NCBI GenBank assembly: GCA_039111635.1
Contig: JBCAQO010000007.1
Location: 2,666,001 to 2,730,000, forward strand
DNA: 64,000 nt
Origin: Heterobasidion occidentale
Taxonomy: Eukaryota > Basidiomycota > Agaricomycetes > Russulales > Bondarzewiaceae
Direction of reading: 5' to 3'
Below, one piece after another: positions 49,401 to 59,639 of the stretch (position 1 is the stretch's first letter; each line of letters starts with the position of its first letter). The translations under genes and the position numbers were made by a program. The notes below the pieces were generated by a model. That model was not told the DNA's origin. It was given only the letters and a program-made list of their open reading frames with translations, and ran no database searches.

Positions 49401-51867
49401 CTTTTCACCGAGTCCAGTGAAACCTTGGTAGAGCCGAACAAAAGCAGGCACATCAAAGCAACGGAAATTGTATCCTTGGACATCCTCTCCCTCATTTGAC
49501 ACTCACATTTAGAGCACAATCTACTAGTTGATGTAGCCCTCAAGAAATTGCTGGAAAAAGGACCAACAGCAATGAAAGGCAATCTAGGAAAATGGGCGCA
49601 TGAGGATGGCATTACAAGATGGGATGGCTACATATGTGTCCCAAAGGACGACCTCCTTTGTTGAATGATTGTTAAGACACACCACAACACCATGGCTACA
49701 GGACATCCAGGCTGAGCAAAAACCTTGGAGCTGGTGCAACACTATTACTGGTGGTTGAGTATGACCAAGTTTGTCCATCAATATGTGGACGGATGTGCGG
49801 TATGCCAGTCCACCAAAAACTTGCCCCATAGGACCCATCCACTGATCCAACCGTTGGAAACCACAAACACCCCCTGGCGCTTCATCTCTACCAACTTCAT
49901 AACAGACCTCCTGGAAAGTAGAGGCTACAACTCAATAAACGTGGTGGTTGACCAAGGCTTGTCCAAGGGGATAGTCATAACTCCATGCAAGAAGACAATC
50001 ATGGCAGAAGAGACCATGACACTTTTCCAGGACAATGTGTTTGAATGATACGGCCTACCAACCAAGGTGGTATCCGATAGAGGCCCTCAATTCGTGGCAA
50101 GGTTCACACAAGAACTATGGAAGGGACTGGGGATCACCCTTGCCCTTAGCACAGCTTATCACCCCCAGATGGATGGAGAAACGCAATAGGTCAACCAGGA
50201 GATTAAACAGTTCCTGCGGGTATTTTGCAACTACCACCAAGATAACTGGGTAGACTTGCTCCTCTTCGTAGAATTCTCCCATAACACCCAAAGACACTCC
50301 ACCACCAGGAAATCACCATTTGGAGTCCTCTATGGGTTCAATCCGCCATATTTGGTCAACTCAGTGTTAGAGACCAAGGTACCTGCAGTAACCAAACATT
50401 TACAGCTAATCAAAGAAGTCCAAGAAGATGCGGCAGCCAGTCTACAAATGGTAGCACAGCATGCCAAGGACTGGGACCTGCATTGGAAGCTTTCACAGTA
50501 GGAAGTAGGAACCCAAGTCTGGTTAGAAGGAACCCACATTCGGACAACTCATCCGAAGTTCAAGCTGGCACCTAGGTGTTATGGTCCTTTTCAAGTGACT
50601 GAAAGAATTGGTCCTCTGGCTTATTGGCTGGAAATACCTAAAACATGGAAGATATACCTGGTATTTCACACCTCTGTGCTCACCAAATATCATGAGACAG
50701 AAGCCCATGGAAGGAACTTCCTGAGACCAGCCCCAGAGATCTTGAATGAAGAAGAGCACTATAAAGTGGAGGCCATTCTGGATTCAAAGTGCCAAGGACG
50801 GGGTACCAAATACCTTGTCAAGTGGGTTGGTTACTCCAAAGTAGATAACACCTGGGAACCCTTTGCCCTCCTCAAGGATACAGCCGACAAGGCGCTTTGT
50901 GAGTTTCACAAAAGCTATCCAGACAAGCCCCAACCTGCGGCGATTAAGCTTTAGAAGAGTATATAAGGGGAGACAGCTCTCCCCTATAGAACAAGAATCC
51001 TCCCAACAGTACATGTCCTCCCTTGACTACTCCCCTGGACGCGCTATGCCTATCGATGAAGGAACTACCTCATCACCATCAGAAAACCCCTCACCAGACA
51101 TCATCCTGGCCGCCACCAACCCCAACACTGGATGCCCTGGCTGAAGTGGCCATCCAAAGACTCCAGAGGGAGTTTCTGTACCAGTCTCCGCCCATCTCAC
51201 CACACTCGCTGCCGAAGATCAAACGAAACTATGGGCCCCACCTCAGGCTGAGGGAGCTCATGATGAACACAATGAGAGACATCAAGAAGAAGGAAGACCT
51301 GCTTCATCAACACCTCCGCGACCAGCAACAGTGCTGGCTCAAGGAAACACAAGACAGGAGATGAGAAGCAGCGGAAGACCAAGAAACCCTGCAGACCTGG
51401 TGTTGTCTATAGTTGCTGAACCAAGTATACAAGAACTAGCAAAGACTAGTGCACCAACTACCAGGCCCGGAGGATCCCTTGCTGGTGGTAGAAATCTGCA
51501 CCCCCGAGAATTGGAAGGACTAGGAGATGCGCTACTCTAGTGCACCACAATCTCGGCAGTAATTCAGATGGCCACGGTGTTAGCCTTGCAAAGGCTTGCT
51601 AACTTCTTTGCAGGGCAACCAGGGAGCGAGAATAGTGATGTTCCCCGATGCCTCGCAGACGCAAGTGACCAGGTCAGGCTTTTGGCCTATGCAGATGATC
51701 ATTGAGCCGCCTCCTGGTATGTAGAAGAAATAATGGGGCATATGCCCTTCTTATTCACCCTAATGAGTTTTCTTCCTTCATCAATCTGGAGCTCCTTCCT
51801 GCCCTCATATCCGACATTGACGTCATACACTCCCCTCCCGTTCAGATCAACCCTTTCTGCGTCCAAC
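46421..51867 (+). pseudogene. Family A copy A3, left part: CpG-decayed pol and ORF3
   Basis: Collinear with A2 from about 54642 (DCQQPYGFTKAREEP) onward; LTR, gag and protease are absent. Reverse transcriptase, RNase H, integrase and chromodomain (YLVKWVGYSKVDNTWEPF) are all recognisable but carry dozens of stops, largely CGA-to-TGA, and TG/CA in place of CG. A 1082-bp insertion (47254-48335) interrupts the RT. TATATAAGG at 50960 and the ORF3 ATG at 51013 are kept. The copy is cut at 51867 by insertion of A2 and continues at 62727. Confidence 0.92.
47254..48335. mobile_element. 1082-bp insertion in A3, probable solo LTR
   Basis: Sits between two copies of ACGGT (47249-47253 and 48336-48340) in the reverse transcriptase of A3. 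Starts GATGAGCATGCACCC and ends CTAGCGTATCA. It contains TATAAAAACC near 47851 and no meaningful frame. Its family is not represented elsewhere in the window. Confidence 0.6.
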
Positions 51868-52487
51868 TGTTATGACTTGACCGATCGGGGCCCTTCGCGG
51901 CCGGTCTAACCGATGGATCAAGCATCACATGCTAGGCGGCTCCACTACGGAGCGTACATCAAGGTATTCGGCATGTCCTTAGGAGCCGACAAGACCGATG
52001 GTTCTTCAAGACATCGGTAAAGGCTATATTGGAGGGACACGAGGCTCACAGAGTTCACACAGTAATGAAGAGGCGTATTCACATGCCATGGGTTTAGGGC
52101 TTATGGGTAAGCACCTCGTCGCACCATGATGGATCAGTGCGACTGGAGAAGTACAAGAGTAGGCGCCGATGAGAAAGACGGCGGCCACAGCTCTCCTAGG
52201 ATGGAAACCTGGAGAAGCACACGGACTCTTACCCTATACCCCATACAGTATATAAGGCCCATAGAATAGGCTGAGGATCTTCAGTCTATTCTCTTCGTTC
52301 ATTCGTATCTACGAATACGAACCTCTTCGTTCCCCTGTATCCACGCATACAGGATTCTTAGAGCCAATCGTTGTTCCCTCCTGTATCAACGCCTGATACA
52401 GTTGAGACTCCGTCCACCACTCAGTCCATTGTGTGACCTAGGGAAGAACCTGTTACTCTTGGGTTATTGAACAAGCAGTTCATAACA
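51868..52487 (+). repeat. A2 5' LTR (620 bp)
   Basis: Same promoter layout as A1: TATATAA upstream of AGTCTATTCT. Leader hairpins are kept; CCTGTAT/ATACAGG has a changed loop. Confidence 0.97.
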
Positions 52488-52489
52488 CT

Positions 52490-52499
52490 AGAATAGACT
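52490..52499 (+). other. A2 primer-binding site (self-priming type)
   Basis: AGAATAGACT, 2 nt after the LTR, complementary to AGTCTATTCT in the LTR; identical to A1. Confidence 0.7.
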
Positions 52500-52958
52500 C
52501 GCTTTTGCCCCTACCTTGCACCACACTCTGCTTGCTGCCACACTCTTTCTCACAACCCTCATCGGTGGCATAGACCCCCACCGAAGAGAGTTACTTCACA
52601 CACCCTGGAGCAAGACCTAGGCCTAGGATTTCCACCAGGCACTAGACGAACTCATAACCAACTTCGACAGAACAATCGTCCTATCCATCAAAGAGAAAAC
52701 CGCTGGTATTACTCCGACACCAATCGGCCAGCACCCCCAAACTTTGATAACTGCTCGTACCGAGAAGGACGATACTTCTTCACAAGAGAAGACGGAACAG
52801 AAGCTGAGTGGGCTTGGGACGAAACAGCAGAAGACTGGGTAGAACCACCCTAGTACAGGAACCCCGAACCGGAAATCCCGGACACATCGGAGGAAGAAGA
52901 AGGAACATCCGAGTCCGAATCCTCGGATATTCAAACACCAATCAACACCCGAAATATT

Positions 52959-54172
52959 ATGTCAAACCCTACAGACCCCCCCGTCTCGTCGGGAAGGGGC
53001 AAGCTCAAGCTCCCCGATAACTTCGAAGGGGACCGAACACAATCACAGAAATTCATCATGAATTGCCTCCTCCTTTTCACAGCAGAACCAGACCGATACA
53101 AGACGGATTCCGACAAAGTTTCTCTCGCTCTCTCGTGCATGAGATACGGGACGGCCGGCGTATGGGCAGAGAGCTTCCTAAAGAAGACAGTAGGGGCGAC
53201 CCCACCCAAGACCGTAGGAACTTGGGACGATTTCCTTGTCAGGTTTAAACTCCAGTTCAAGGAAACGAACCTCACGGACAAGGCCCGAAGCGCCCTCATG
53301 TCTTTCTCTCAGGGGAAGATGACGGTGGATGAATATTCAAACCAATCATCCTTATCGCCGCCGACGCCGACATCACCGACAGGGAACAAGTCCCTTATTT
53401 CCAGAGAGGGCTTGACCCGAGGGTCATGGACAAGATCTATGACAAGGAAACTCCGCCGAAGGACACGATCCAAGATTGAGTCAACACTGCCTGTGAAATA
53501 GATGGACGCTTGAGAGCCCGAAGTGCTCAAAAGGCGATCCTCGCCAACTCCACCTCATTCCGAAGCGACTTCCTCAACCGCTTTCACCTCCAACCCGCTC
53601 GTCGTTATAACTCTACCACCGCTCCTCGCAGAATGAACAACCAGGTGGTTGACATGGATATTGATGCCTCCCGCAAAAGAGACGCCAGTCGGAACAAGCG
53701 TGTATACGATGGCAAGAGACCTGCTCCCTTTTCCTGCTACAATTGCGGAAGACCAGGGCATGGGATAGCTGACTGTCGTTCCCCTCGTAGAGGCGTTCCC
53801 CCGTCTCGAGGAAATCCGCGCAAGCCGATGGGTGGAGGAGGTAGACGAACTCGCGCTGCAGACATGGAGGGTGAAGATGAGCAAGAATCCCCGGTGGGAA
53901 ACGATGCGCGACTACATCGAGGATTGGAGGAGGGGAGTTCTCATGGCCACCACCGTCGGGTACCACAACCTGGTAATTCGGTGGAACGTGAGGACCCTTC
54001 CGCGAGAAGGGGAGGATCACGCCAGAGCGATGGAGAGCGCTACGTACCGCCTAACGGACGACGAAGCAACGGACCCATCAGTGATATTAATGGCGTCCGA
54101 GCGCTCTTCCAAGGAGTAGGGAAGGCCGAGCAAACGCAGATGTTGGTGGATCTGGCAGAGGATTTTTCCTGA
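52959..54172 (+). pseudogene. gag: A2 Gag, frameshifted
   Basis: Same protein as A1 gag. Open to 53501 in the original frame only through a shifted tail: one base is missing near 53343 (AACCAATC versus AACCAATTC in A1), and a TGA replaces TGG near 53478. The rest, with the zinc knuckle CYNCGRPGHGIADC, is open again at 53510-54172. Upstream in the same frame a TAG (52851-52853) separates it from a conserved-looking Trp/Tyr-rich leader. Confidence 0.92.
53769..54119 (+). CDS. A2 ORF1b: second conserved frame overlapping the gag tail
   Basis: Counterpart of A1 7736-8086, also 117 open codons, with the same peptide core (EEVDELALQTW, NPRWETMRDYIEDWRRG, VGYHNLVIRWNVRTLP, DDEATDPSVILMASERS) and ending in TAG. 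It is intact in A2 although gag is broken. Function unknown. Confidence 0.55.
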   Translation: MTVVPLVEAFPRLEEIRASRWVEEVDELALQTWRVKMSKNPRWETMRDYIEDWRRGVLMATTVGYHNLVIRWNVRTLPREGEDHARAMESATYRLTDDEATDPSVILMASERSSKE

Positions 54173-54249
54173 CCTCTCCTTCACCAGCCGAAGAGAGAGG
54201 GTCGAGGAAACTCGAGTATGATTCCCCGTCATATATTCGAATCGGAGCA

Positions 54250-57200
54250 ATGAACAGTCACATTATTACCCCCATTCGACTTGACGTGCGATTAACAACT
54301 CGAGGAAGAAGCGCTGGAGCCAGAGCCGCCATCGACTCAGCATGCGAAGGGATTTTGGTAAATGAGGGGTGGGTACAGAAGCACAACCTTCCCACTTATC
54401 CTTTAAACCGCCCCATCCGTGTTCGCAACGTCGATGACACCATCAACAAGGCAGGCCTCATTCGACGAGGCCTAGACGCGAATCTCACCGTCAAGGATAG
54501 ACGGGGGAGAACTCACACTGAACGCGTCCAAATGTTTATCACCAATCTAGGGAAAGACGACATGCTCCTAGGAACGGATTGGCTGAAATACCACGACCCC
54601 TCCATCGGGTGGAGGCGCCGTGAGGTACACTTTGATCGTTGCCCCAGAGATTGCCAACAACCATATGGATTGACCAAGGCAAGAGAAGAGCCTACCAAGA
54701 AGGCATGGCTAGCGAAACTACGCGGTGACAAGGTTCCTCAGCGGACGAAACCACATCTTGTCTCAGAACCGGTAGGACCTTCGTGGACGTGGACTAAAGA
54801 ACAATGGAGCCAAGTACCCACGAAGGAATGGAAAATTCGGTTCATGGAATTACTCGAGCACAAATCCCGACAACGCAAAGCTCGGGAATGGCTCGAAGAA
54901 CAAGTAGCCGAAAGGAAGGAACACCGGCAAGCTCAGCAGAAAGCAGCCCAGGGCGAAGCTTCAGCAAAAGTCACTGAAGAAGCGCAAACACCGTCTGACT
55001 CCTCCGCAATGGATAGCGCAGGAGAACCCGTCATTAGGAAGGTAGCCCCAGAACCCTCGGGGTTCGCAAGCTTTGACGAAGACCTGGAGGAAGAAATCGA
55101 CACCACCGACTTAAAAGGTCGGGTGCCGACAGAATATCATTCTTACCTCGACATCTTCAGCGAACGACGATCGCAGAGGCTTCCCCAACATACAGTATGG
55201 GACCACGCGATAAACCTCAAACCGTCTTTTGTACCCCAGGCCCCGCGGATATTTCCCTTGAGCCCGGAAAAGCATGACGAGCTAGGGAGATTCGTCAAAG
55301 AGCACCTTTCCAGAGGAACAATACGTCGGTCAACAGCACATAGCGCGGCCTCTTTCTTTTTCGTAAGCAAGAAAGATGGGAAGCTCCGTCCGGTACAAGA
55401 CTATCGCCACCTTAACGAACATACTATTCGAGACGTCACCCCCCTGCCATTAATCCAAGAACTATTGGATATCATTAAAGGCGCAACGGTGTTCTCAAAG
55501 CTCGATGTTCGGTGGGGATATAACAACGTGCGCATCAAGAAGGGAGACGAGTCCAAGGCGGCTTTCGTCACACCCTTGGGACTTTTCGAGCCAACGGTGA
55601 TGTTCTTTGGGCTCTGTAACTCCCCAGGAACCTTCCAAGCCATGATGAACATGATCTTCCAAGAACTCATCCTGGCCCGGAAGATAGCAGTATATATGGA
55701 CGACATCCTCATCTTCACGAAGACCACAGCGGAACACATTGTGATTCTTTGGCGAGTCCTCCAAATCCTGCGCGACAACGATCTCTACCTCAAACCAGAG
55801 AAGTGCGAGTTCCACAAGGAAAAGTTGAACTACCTTGGGTACACGATCTCAAAGGACCACGTCGCTATGGAAGACTCGAAGATTGAAGCTATCCAGGAAT
55901 GGCCCATTCCACGCACAGTTCGCGACATCCGCTCTTTCTTAGGCTTAGGGAACTTCTACCGACGATTCATTGATAAATTCTCTTTGATCGCTTGGCCCCT
56001 GCATGACCTCACGAAGAAGGATGTGAAATGGGACTGGACCACGGAGTGCCAACAGGCGTTTGATCGACTGAAGAAAACCTTCACCAGCCGACCCGTCCTG
56101 TTGTACCCTGACCCGATGCACCCTTACCGACTTGTTACCGACGCTTCCCTCGCAGCATATGGTGCAGTCCTCTTACAGGAAGGACCTGATAATGACTGGC
56201 ACCCTGTTGCATACCTCTCAGGATCGTTCTCACCGGCCGAACGAAATTACGACGTGCATGATCGCGAGCTCCTCGCCATCATCAAAGCATTGGAACACTG
56301 GAAGCACTACCTCGAAGGTGCTCGACATCCCTTTGAGGTCTGGACGGACCATAAAAACCTAGAACACTTTAAAACGGCGCGCGACCTGTCAAGGCGTCAA
56401 GCGCGCTGGAGTCTGTTTTTGTCCAGATTTGACTTCCAGCTCAGTTACAAGGCTGGAACTACTAATCATGCCGATGCTCTGTCCAGGCGTCCAGACCTTA
56501 GTGAGGGGGTGGAATCTGATAACAAGGCACAGACTCTACTCCCGTCCAGACTTTTCACCGAGTCCAGCGAAACTCTAGTAGAGCCAAGCGAAGGCATACA
56601 CGTCAAAACAACAGAACTCGTATCCTCGGACATCCTCTCCCTTATTCGACACTCGCGCTCGGAACATGATCTGCTGGTTGATGTCGCCCTCAAGAAACTG
56701 CTGGAAAAAGGTCCAAACGCAATGAAGGGCGACCTAGGAAGATGGACACATGAAGAGGGCATTACAAGACGCGACGGTTACATATGCGTCCCAAAGGACG
56801 ACCTCCTTCGACGAATGATTGTCAAAACGCACCATGACACTATGGCTACAGGGCACCCGGGGCGGGCAAAGACCTTAGAATTGGTCCAACGCCATTACTG
56901 GTGGTCAAGCATGACCAAATTTGTACACGCATATGTGGATGGATGTGCAGTTTGCCAATCTACCAAGAACCTTCCACATAGGACCCATCCACCGATCCAA
57001 CCTCTGGAAACCACAAACGTCCCTTGGCGCTTTATCTCCACCGACTTCGTGACAGACCTCCCGGAAAGCAGAGGCTACGACTCGATCAACGTGGTAGTCG
57101 ATCAGGGTCTGTCAAAAGGAATAGTCATAACCCCGTGCAAGAAGACGATCACAGCCGAAGAAACCACGACGCTCTTCCAGGACAATGTGTTCAAACGATA

Positions 57201-58104
57201 TGGCTTGCCAACCAAAGTGGTGTCCGACAGAGGTCCTCAATTCGCGGCAAAGTTCACAAGGGAACTATGGAAAGGAATGGGAATCACCCCTGCCCTCAGC
57301 ACGGCTTACCACCCCCAAACAGACGGAGAAACAGAACGGGTAAACCAAGAGATCGAGCAATTCCTGCGAGTTTTCTGCAACTACCATCAAGATAACTGGG
57401 TAGACTTGATCCCCTTCGCAGAATTCTCCCACAACACCCGAAGACACTCCGCCACTGGGAAGTCGCCGTTTGAAGTCCTTTATGGGTTCAATCCACCATA
57501 TTCGGTCGACTCAGCTCTGGAGACCAAGGTACCCGCAGTAACTGAACGTTTGCGGCTAATCAAAGAAGTCCAAGAAGATGCGGCCGCAAGTCTACAAATA
57601 GCAGCGCAGCACGCCAAGGACCGGGACCTACACAGGAAACTCCCGCAGTGGGAAGTAGGAACCCAAGTTTGGTTAGAAGGAACCCATATTCGGACGACTC
57701 ATCCGAAATTCAAGCTGGCACCTAGACGCTATGGCCCCTTTTCAGTGACTGAAAGAATCGGCCCTCTGGCTTATCGGTTGGAAATACCCGAAACATGGAA
57801 GATACACCCGGTGTTTCATGCCTCCATACTCACGAAATATCACGAGACAGAGGCCCACGGAAGGAACTTCCCCAGACCTGCCCCAGAGATCCTGAATGAA
57901 GAAGAGCACTACGAAGTGGAGGCCATTCTAGATTCAAGACGCCAGGGACGAGGGACCAAGTACCTTGTCAAGTGGGTCGGATACTCCGAGGCCGATAACA
58001 CTTGGGAACCCTTTGCCCTCCTCAAAGATACGGCCGACGAGGCGCTTCGTGAATTCCACGAAAGCTACCCAGACAAGCCCCAACCAGCGGCGATTAGGCT
58101 TTAG
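54250..58104 (+). CDS. pol: A2 Pol: protease-RT-RNase H-integrase-chromodomain (1284 aa, intact)
   Basis: Single uninterrupted frame from ATG 54250. The protease-like N-terminus has AAIDSACEG at about residue 33 instead of D-S/T-G, and LLGTDWL further on. RT: FFFVSKKDGKLRPVQDYRHLN, FSKLDVRWGYNNV, FFGLCNSPGTFQ, YMDDILIF at 482-489. RNase H: VTDASLAAYGAVL near 629, DRELLAII, WTDHKNLEHF, ADALSRRPD. Integrase: H2C2 finger about 861-905 (HHDTMATGHPG...CAVCQ) and D,D,E at about 930 (STDFVTDLP), 993 (SDRGPQF) and 1027 (DGETERVNQ). Chromodomain about 1217-1270 (HYEVEAIL...YLVKWVGYSEADNTWEPF), which would bind methylated histone tails and steer integration to heterochromatin. Separated from gag by 77 bp; followed after 5 bp by a TATA box for ORF3. 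Confidence 0.96.
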   Translation: MNSHIITPIRLDVRLTTRGRSAGARAAIDSACEGILVNEGWVQKHNLPTYPLNRPIRVRNVDDTINKAGLIRRGLDANLTVKDRRGRTHTERVQMFITNLGKDDMLLGTDWLKYHDPSIGWRRREVHFDRCPRDCQQPYGLTKAREEPTKKAWLAKLRGDKVPQRTKPHLVSEPVGPSWTWTKEQWSQVPTKEWKIRFMELLEHKSRQRKAREWLEEQVAERKEHRQAQQKAAQGEASAKVTEEAQTPSDSSAMDSAGEPVIRKVAPEPSGFASFDEDLEEEIDTTDLKGRVPTEYHSYLDIFSERRSQRLPQHTVWDHAINLKPSFVPQAPRIFPLSPEKHDELGRFVKEHLSRGTIRRSTAHSAASFFFVSKKDGKLRPVQDYRHLNEHTIRDVTPLPLIQELLDIIKGATVFSKLDVRWGYNNVRIKKGDESKAAFVTPLGLFEPTVMFFGLCNSPGTFQAMMNMIFQELILARKIAVYMDDILIFTKTTAEHIVILWRVLQILRDNDLYLKPEKCEFHKEKLNYLGYTISKDHVAMEDSKIEAIQEWPIPRTVRDIRSFLGLGNFYRRFIDKFSLIAWPLHDLTKKDVKWDWTTECQQAFDRLKKTFTSRPVLLYPDPMHPYRLVTDASLAAYGAVLLQEGPDNDWHPVAYLSGSFSPAERNYDVHDRELLAIIKALEHWKHYLEGARHPFEVWTDHKNLEHFKTARDLSRRQARWSLFLSRFDFQLSYKAGTTNHADALSRRPDLSEGVESDNKAQTLLPSRLFTESSETLVEPSEGIHVKTTELVSSDILSLIRHSRSEHDLLVDVALKKLLEKGPNAMKGDLGRWTHEEGITRRDGYICVPKDDLLRRMIVKTHHDTMATGHPGRAKTLELVQRHYWWSSMTKFVHAYVDGCAVCQSTKNLPHRTHPPIQPLETTNVPWRFISTDFVTDLPESRGYDSINVVVDQGLSKGIVITPCKKTITAEETTTLFQDNVFKRYGLPTKVVSDRGPQFAAKFTRELWKGMGITPALSTAYHPQTDGETERVNQEIEQFLRVFCNYHQDNWVDLIPFAEFSHNTRRHSATGKSPFEVLYGFNPPYSVDSALETKVPAVTERLRLIKEVQEDAAASLQIAAQHAKDRDLHRKLPQWEVGTQVWLEGTHIRTTHPKFKLAPRRYGPFSVTERIGPLAYRLEIPETWKIHPVFHASILTKYHETEAHGRNFPRPAPEILNEEEHYEVEAILDSRRQGRGTKYLVKWVGYSEADNTWEPFALLKDTADEALREFHESYPDKPQPAAIRL

Positions 58105-58109
58105 AAAGA

Positions 58110-58118
58110 TATAAAAAG
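58110..58118 (+). promoter_or_regulatory. A2 internal TATA box upstream of ORF3
   Basis: TATAAAAAG, 52 bp before ATG 58162; same position as in A1 and A3. Confidence 0.45.
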
Positions 58119-58213
58119 GGAGACATTCCCCCTCTTTCAAAGCAAGAATCCTCCCCAGTACATGTCCGACCACTCCTCCCTTGATTACTCCCCTGGACGT
58201 GCCATGCTCATCG

Positions 58214-58681
58214 ATGACGGGACTACCTCCTCCCCTTCAAGAAACCCCTCGCCAGACATCATTCTGGCCGTGGCCAACCCCGACACTGGACGCCCTAGCC
58301 GAAGCAGCCGCCCAACGACTCCAGAAGGAGTTCCTGTACAAATCAGTGTCCACCAAATCGCGCTCACCGTCGAAGATCGAACGGATCCCCGAGCCTCACC
58401 ACGGTTTGAGAGAGCTCATGACGAGCACGATGAAAGACGTCAAGCAGAAGGAAGGCATACTCCGTCAACGCCTCCGCGACCGACGACAGCGTTGGCTCAA
58501 GGAGACGCAAGACAGGAGGCGAGAGGCGGAAGAAGACCAGGAAACCCTTCGAACCTGGCATCGCCTACAACTGTTGAGGCAGGTATACAAGAACCAGCAA
58601 CGGCTGGTACATCAGCTGCCAGGACCAGAGGACCCCCTACCAGTAGTCGAGATCTGCACCCCGGAGAGTTGGAAGGGCTAG
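58214..58681 (+). CDS. A2 ORF3b: overlapping coiled-coil frame (155 aa)
   Basis: Starts at ATG 58214 in the +1 frame of ORF3a; the same ATG exists in A3. Heptad-like charged helices (LDALAEAAAQRLQKEF, LRQRLRDRRQRWLKETQ, EEDQETLRTWHRLQLLRQ) and the end VEICTPESWKG, TAG. Compared with A3 the last about 25 codons differ at more than ten third positions while the peptide is nearly the same. No family recognised. Confidence 0.55.
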   Translation: MTGLPPPLQETPRQTSFWPWPTPTLDALAEAAAQRLQKEFLYKSVSTKSRSPSKIERIPEPHHGLRELMTSTMKDVKQKEGILRQRLRDRRQRWLKETQDRRREAEEDQETLRTWHRLQLLRQVYKNQQRLVHQLPGPEDPLPVVEICTPESWKG

Positions 58682-58846
58682 GAGACGCATTACTCCAGCG
58701 CACCACCATCTCCGCGGTAATTCAGATGGCCACAGCACTGGCCTTACAAAGGCTCGCTAACTTCTTCGCAGGGCAACCAGGAAGCGAGAGCGACGACATA
58801 CCCCGACGCCTCGCTGACGCGAGCGACCAGGTCAGGCTTCTGGCCT

Positions 58847-59434
58847 ATGCAGATGATCACAGGGCCGCCTCCTGGTATGCCCGAGGAAATAATGGGGCCT
58901 ACGCCCTACTCATTCATCCGGACGAGTTCTCCTCCTTCATCAATCTGGAGCTCCTACCCGCCCTCATTTCGCGCACCGACACAGGACATTCAAGTCACGC
59001 CCGTCCCGTTCGGACTGACCCATTCCGCGTTCAACCATGGAGCGAAGCTAGCAGAGCGGTACCGGCTACAAGCAGTCGAGACGCGACCACCCAGACCGAA
59101 TACGTCTGGGCTACGGTCCAACGACAGGCCCGAAGAGACCGAGAGGCCCTTCCTCCCATATCGGCAGGACAATCCACCGGGCAGGACGCAGGAGGCAGCA
59201 ATGAGGAGCATCCTCCAAGGTACAGGAGGAATGAGGGACGAGGGAACCAGAGAACAAGGGCAACCCTCCAGCCCAGGCGAAGCAGTCCTAGAAGAACTCG
59301 ACCAAGAGATTCGCCGACTCCAAACCGTCCTCGAGATAATTGAGCTGAAGGAGCACATCCGCACATTGGTAGAAGAGCTCCAATCCGCCAGCGCCCGACT
59401 CAGCGAACTACTTCCTGGACTCGAGCGGAACTAG
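58847..59434 (+). CDS. A2 ORF3c: overlapping frame with C-terminal helix (195 aa)
   Basis: ATG 58847; third frame relative to ORF3a. Same features as A1 12809-13396. The C-terminal helix (EELDQEIRRLQTVLEII, LVEELQSASARLSELLPG) is the conserved part. Confidence 0.5.
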   Translation: MQMITGPPPGMPEEIMGPTPYSFIRTSSPPSSIWSSYPPSFRAPTQDIQVTPVPFGLTHSAFNHGAKLAERYRLQAVETRPPRPNTSGLRSNDRPEETERPFLPYRQDNPPGRTQEAAMRSILQGTGGMRDEGTREQGQPSSPGEAVLEELDQEIRRLQTVLEIIELKEHIRTLVEELQSASARLSELLPGLERN

Positions 59435-59639
59435 ACGCCTGGGACGAGGTCGAAGGCGATAACTACGACGACGCCGACCCTTACTACAGACCAGACGAAG
59501 GGTACGGAGATTATGGAGACATTGGTGGAGGATACTAAACCAGGGAGTTGAGGAACCCCTGGTTTTAACATGATGACGGAGAGGAAAGGACCCTCCGCAT
59601 CACAGGTACCGGTTTCACGCACAGGACGCCGGAACGAAC

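Larger units (their letters stand above)
58162..59538 (+). pseudogene. A2 ORF3a with one premature TGA
   Basis: Counterpart of A1 12124-13500. Open for 393 codons to TGA 59341-59343 (CGA in A1), then open in frame to TAA 59536-59538 with the conserved acidic Tyr/Gly end. The TGA change is silent-to-conservative in the overlapping ORF3c frame (ATC to ATT). Confidence 0.6.
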
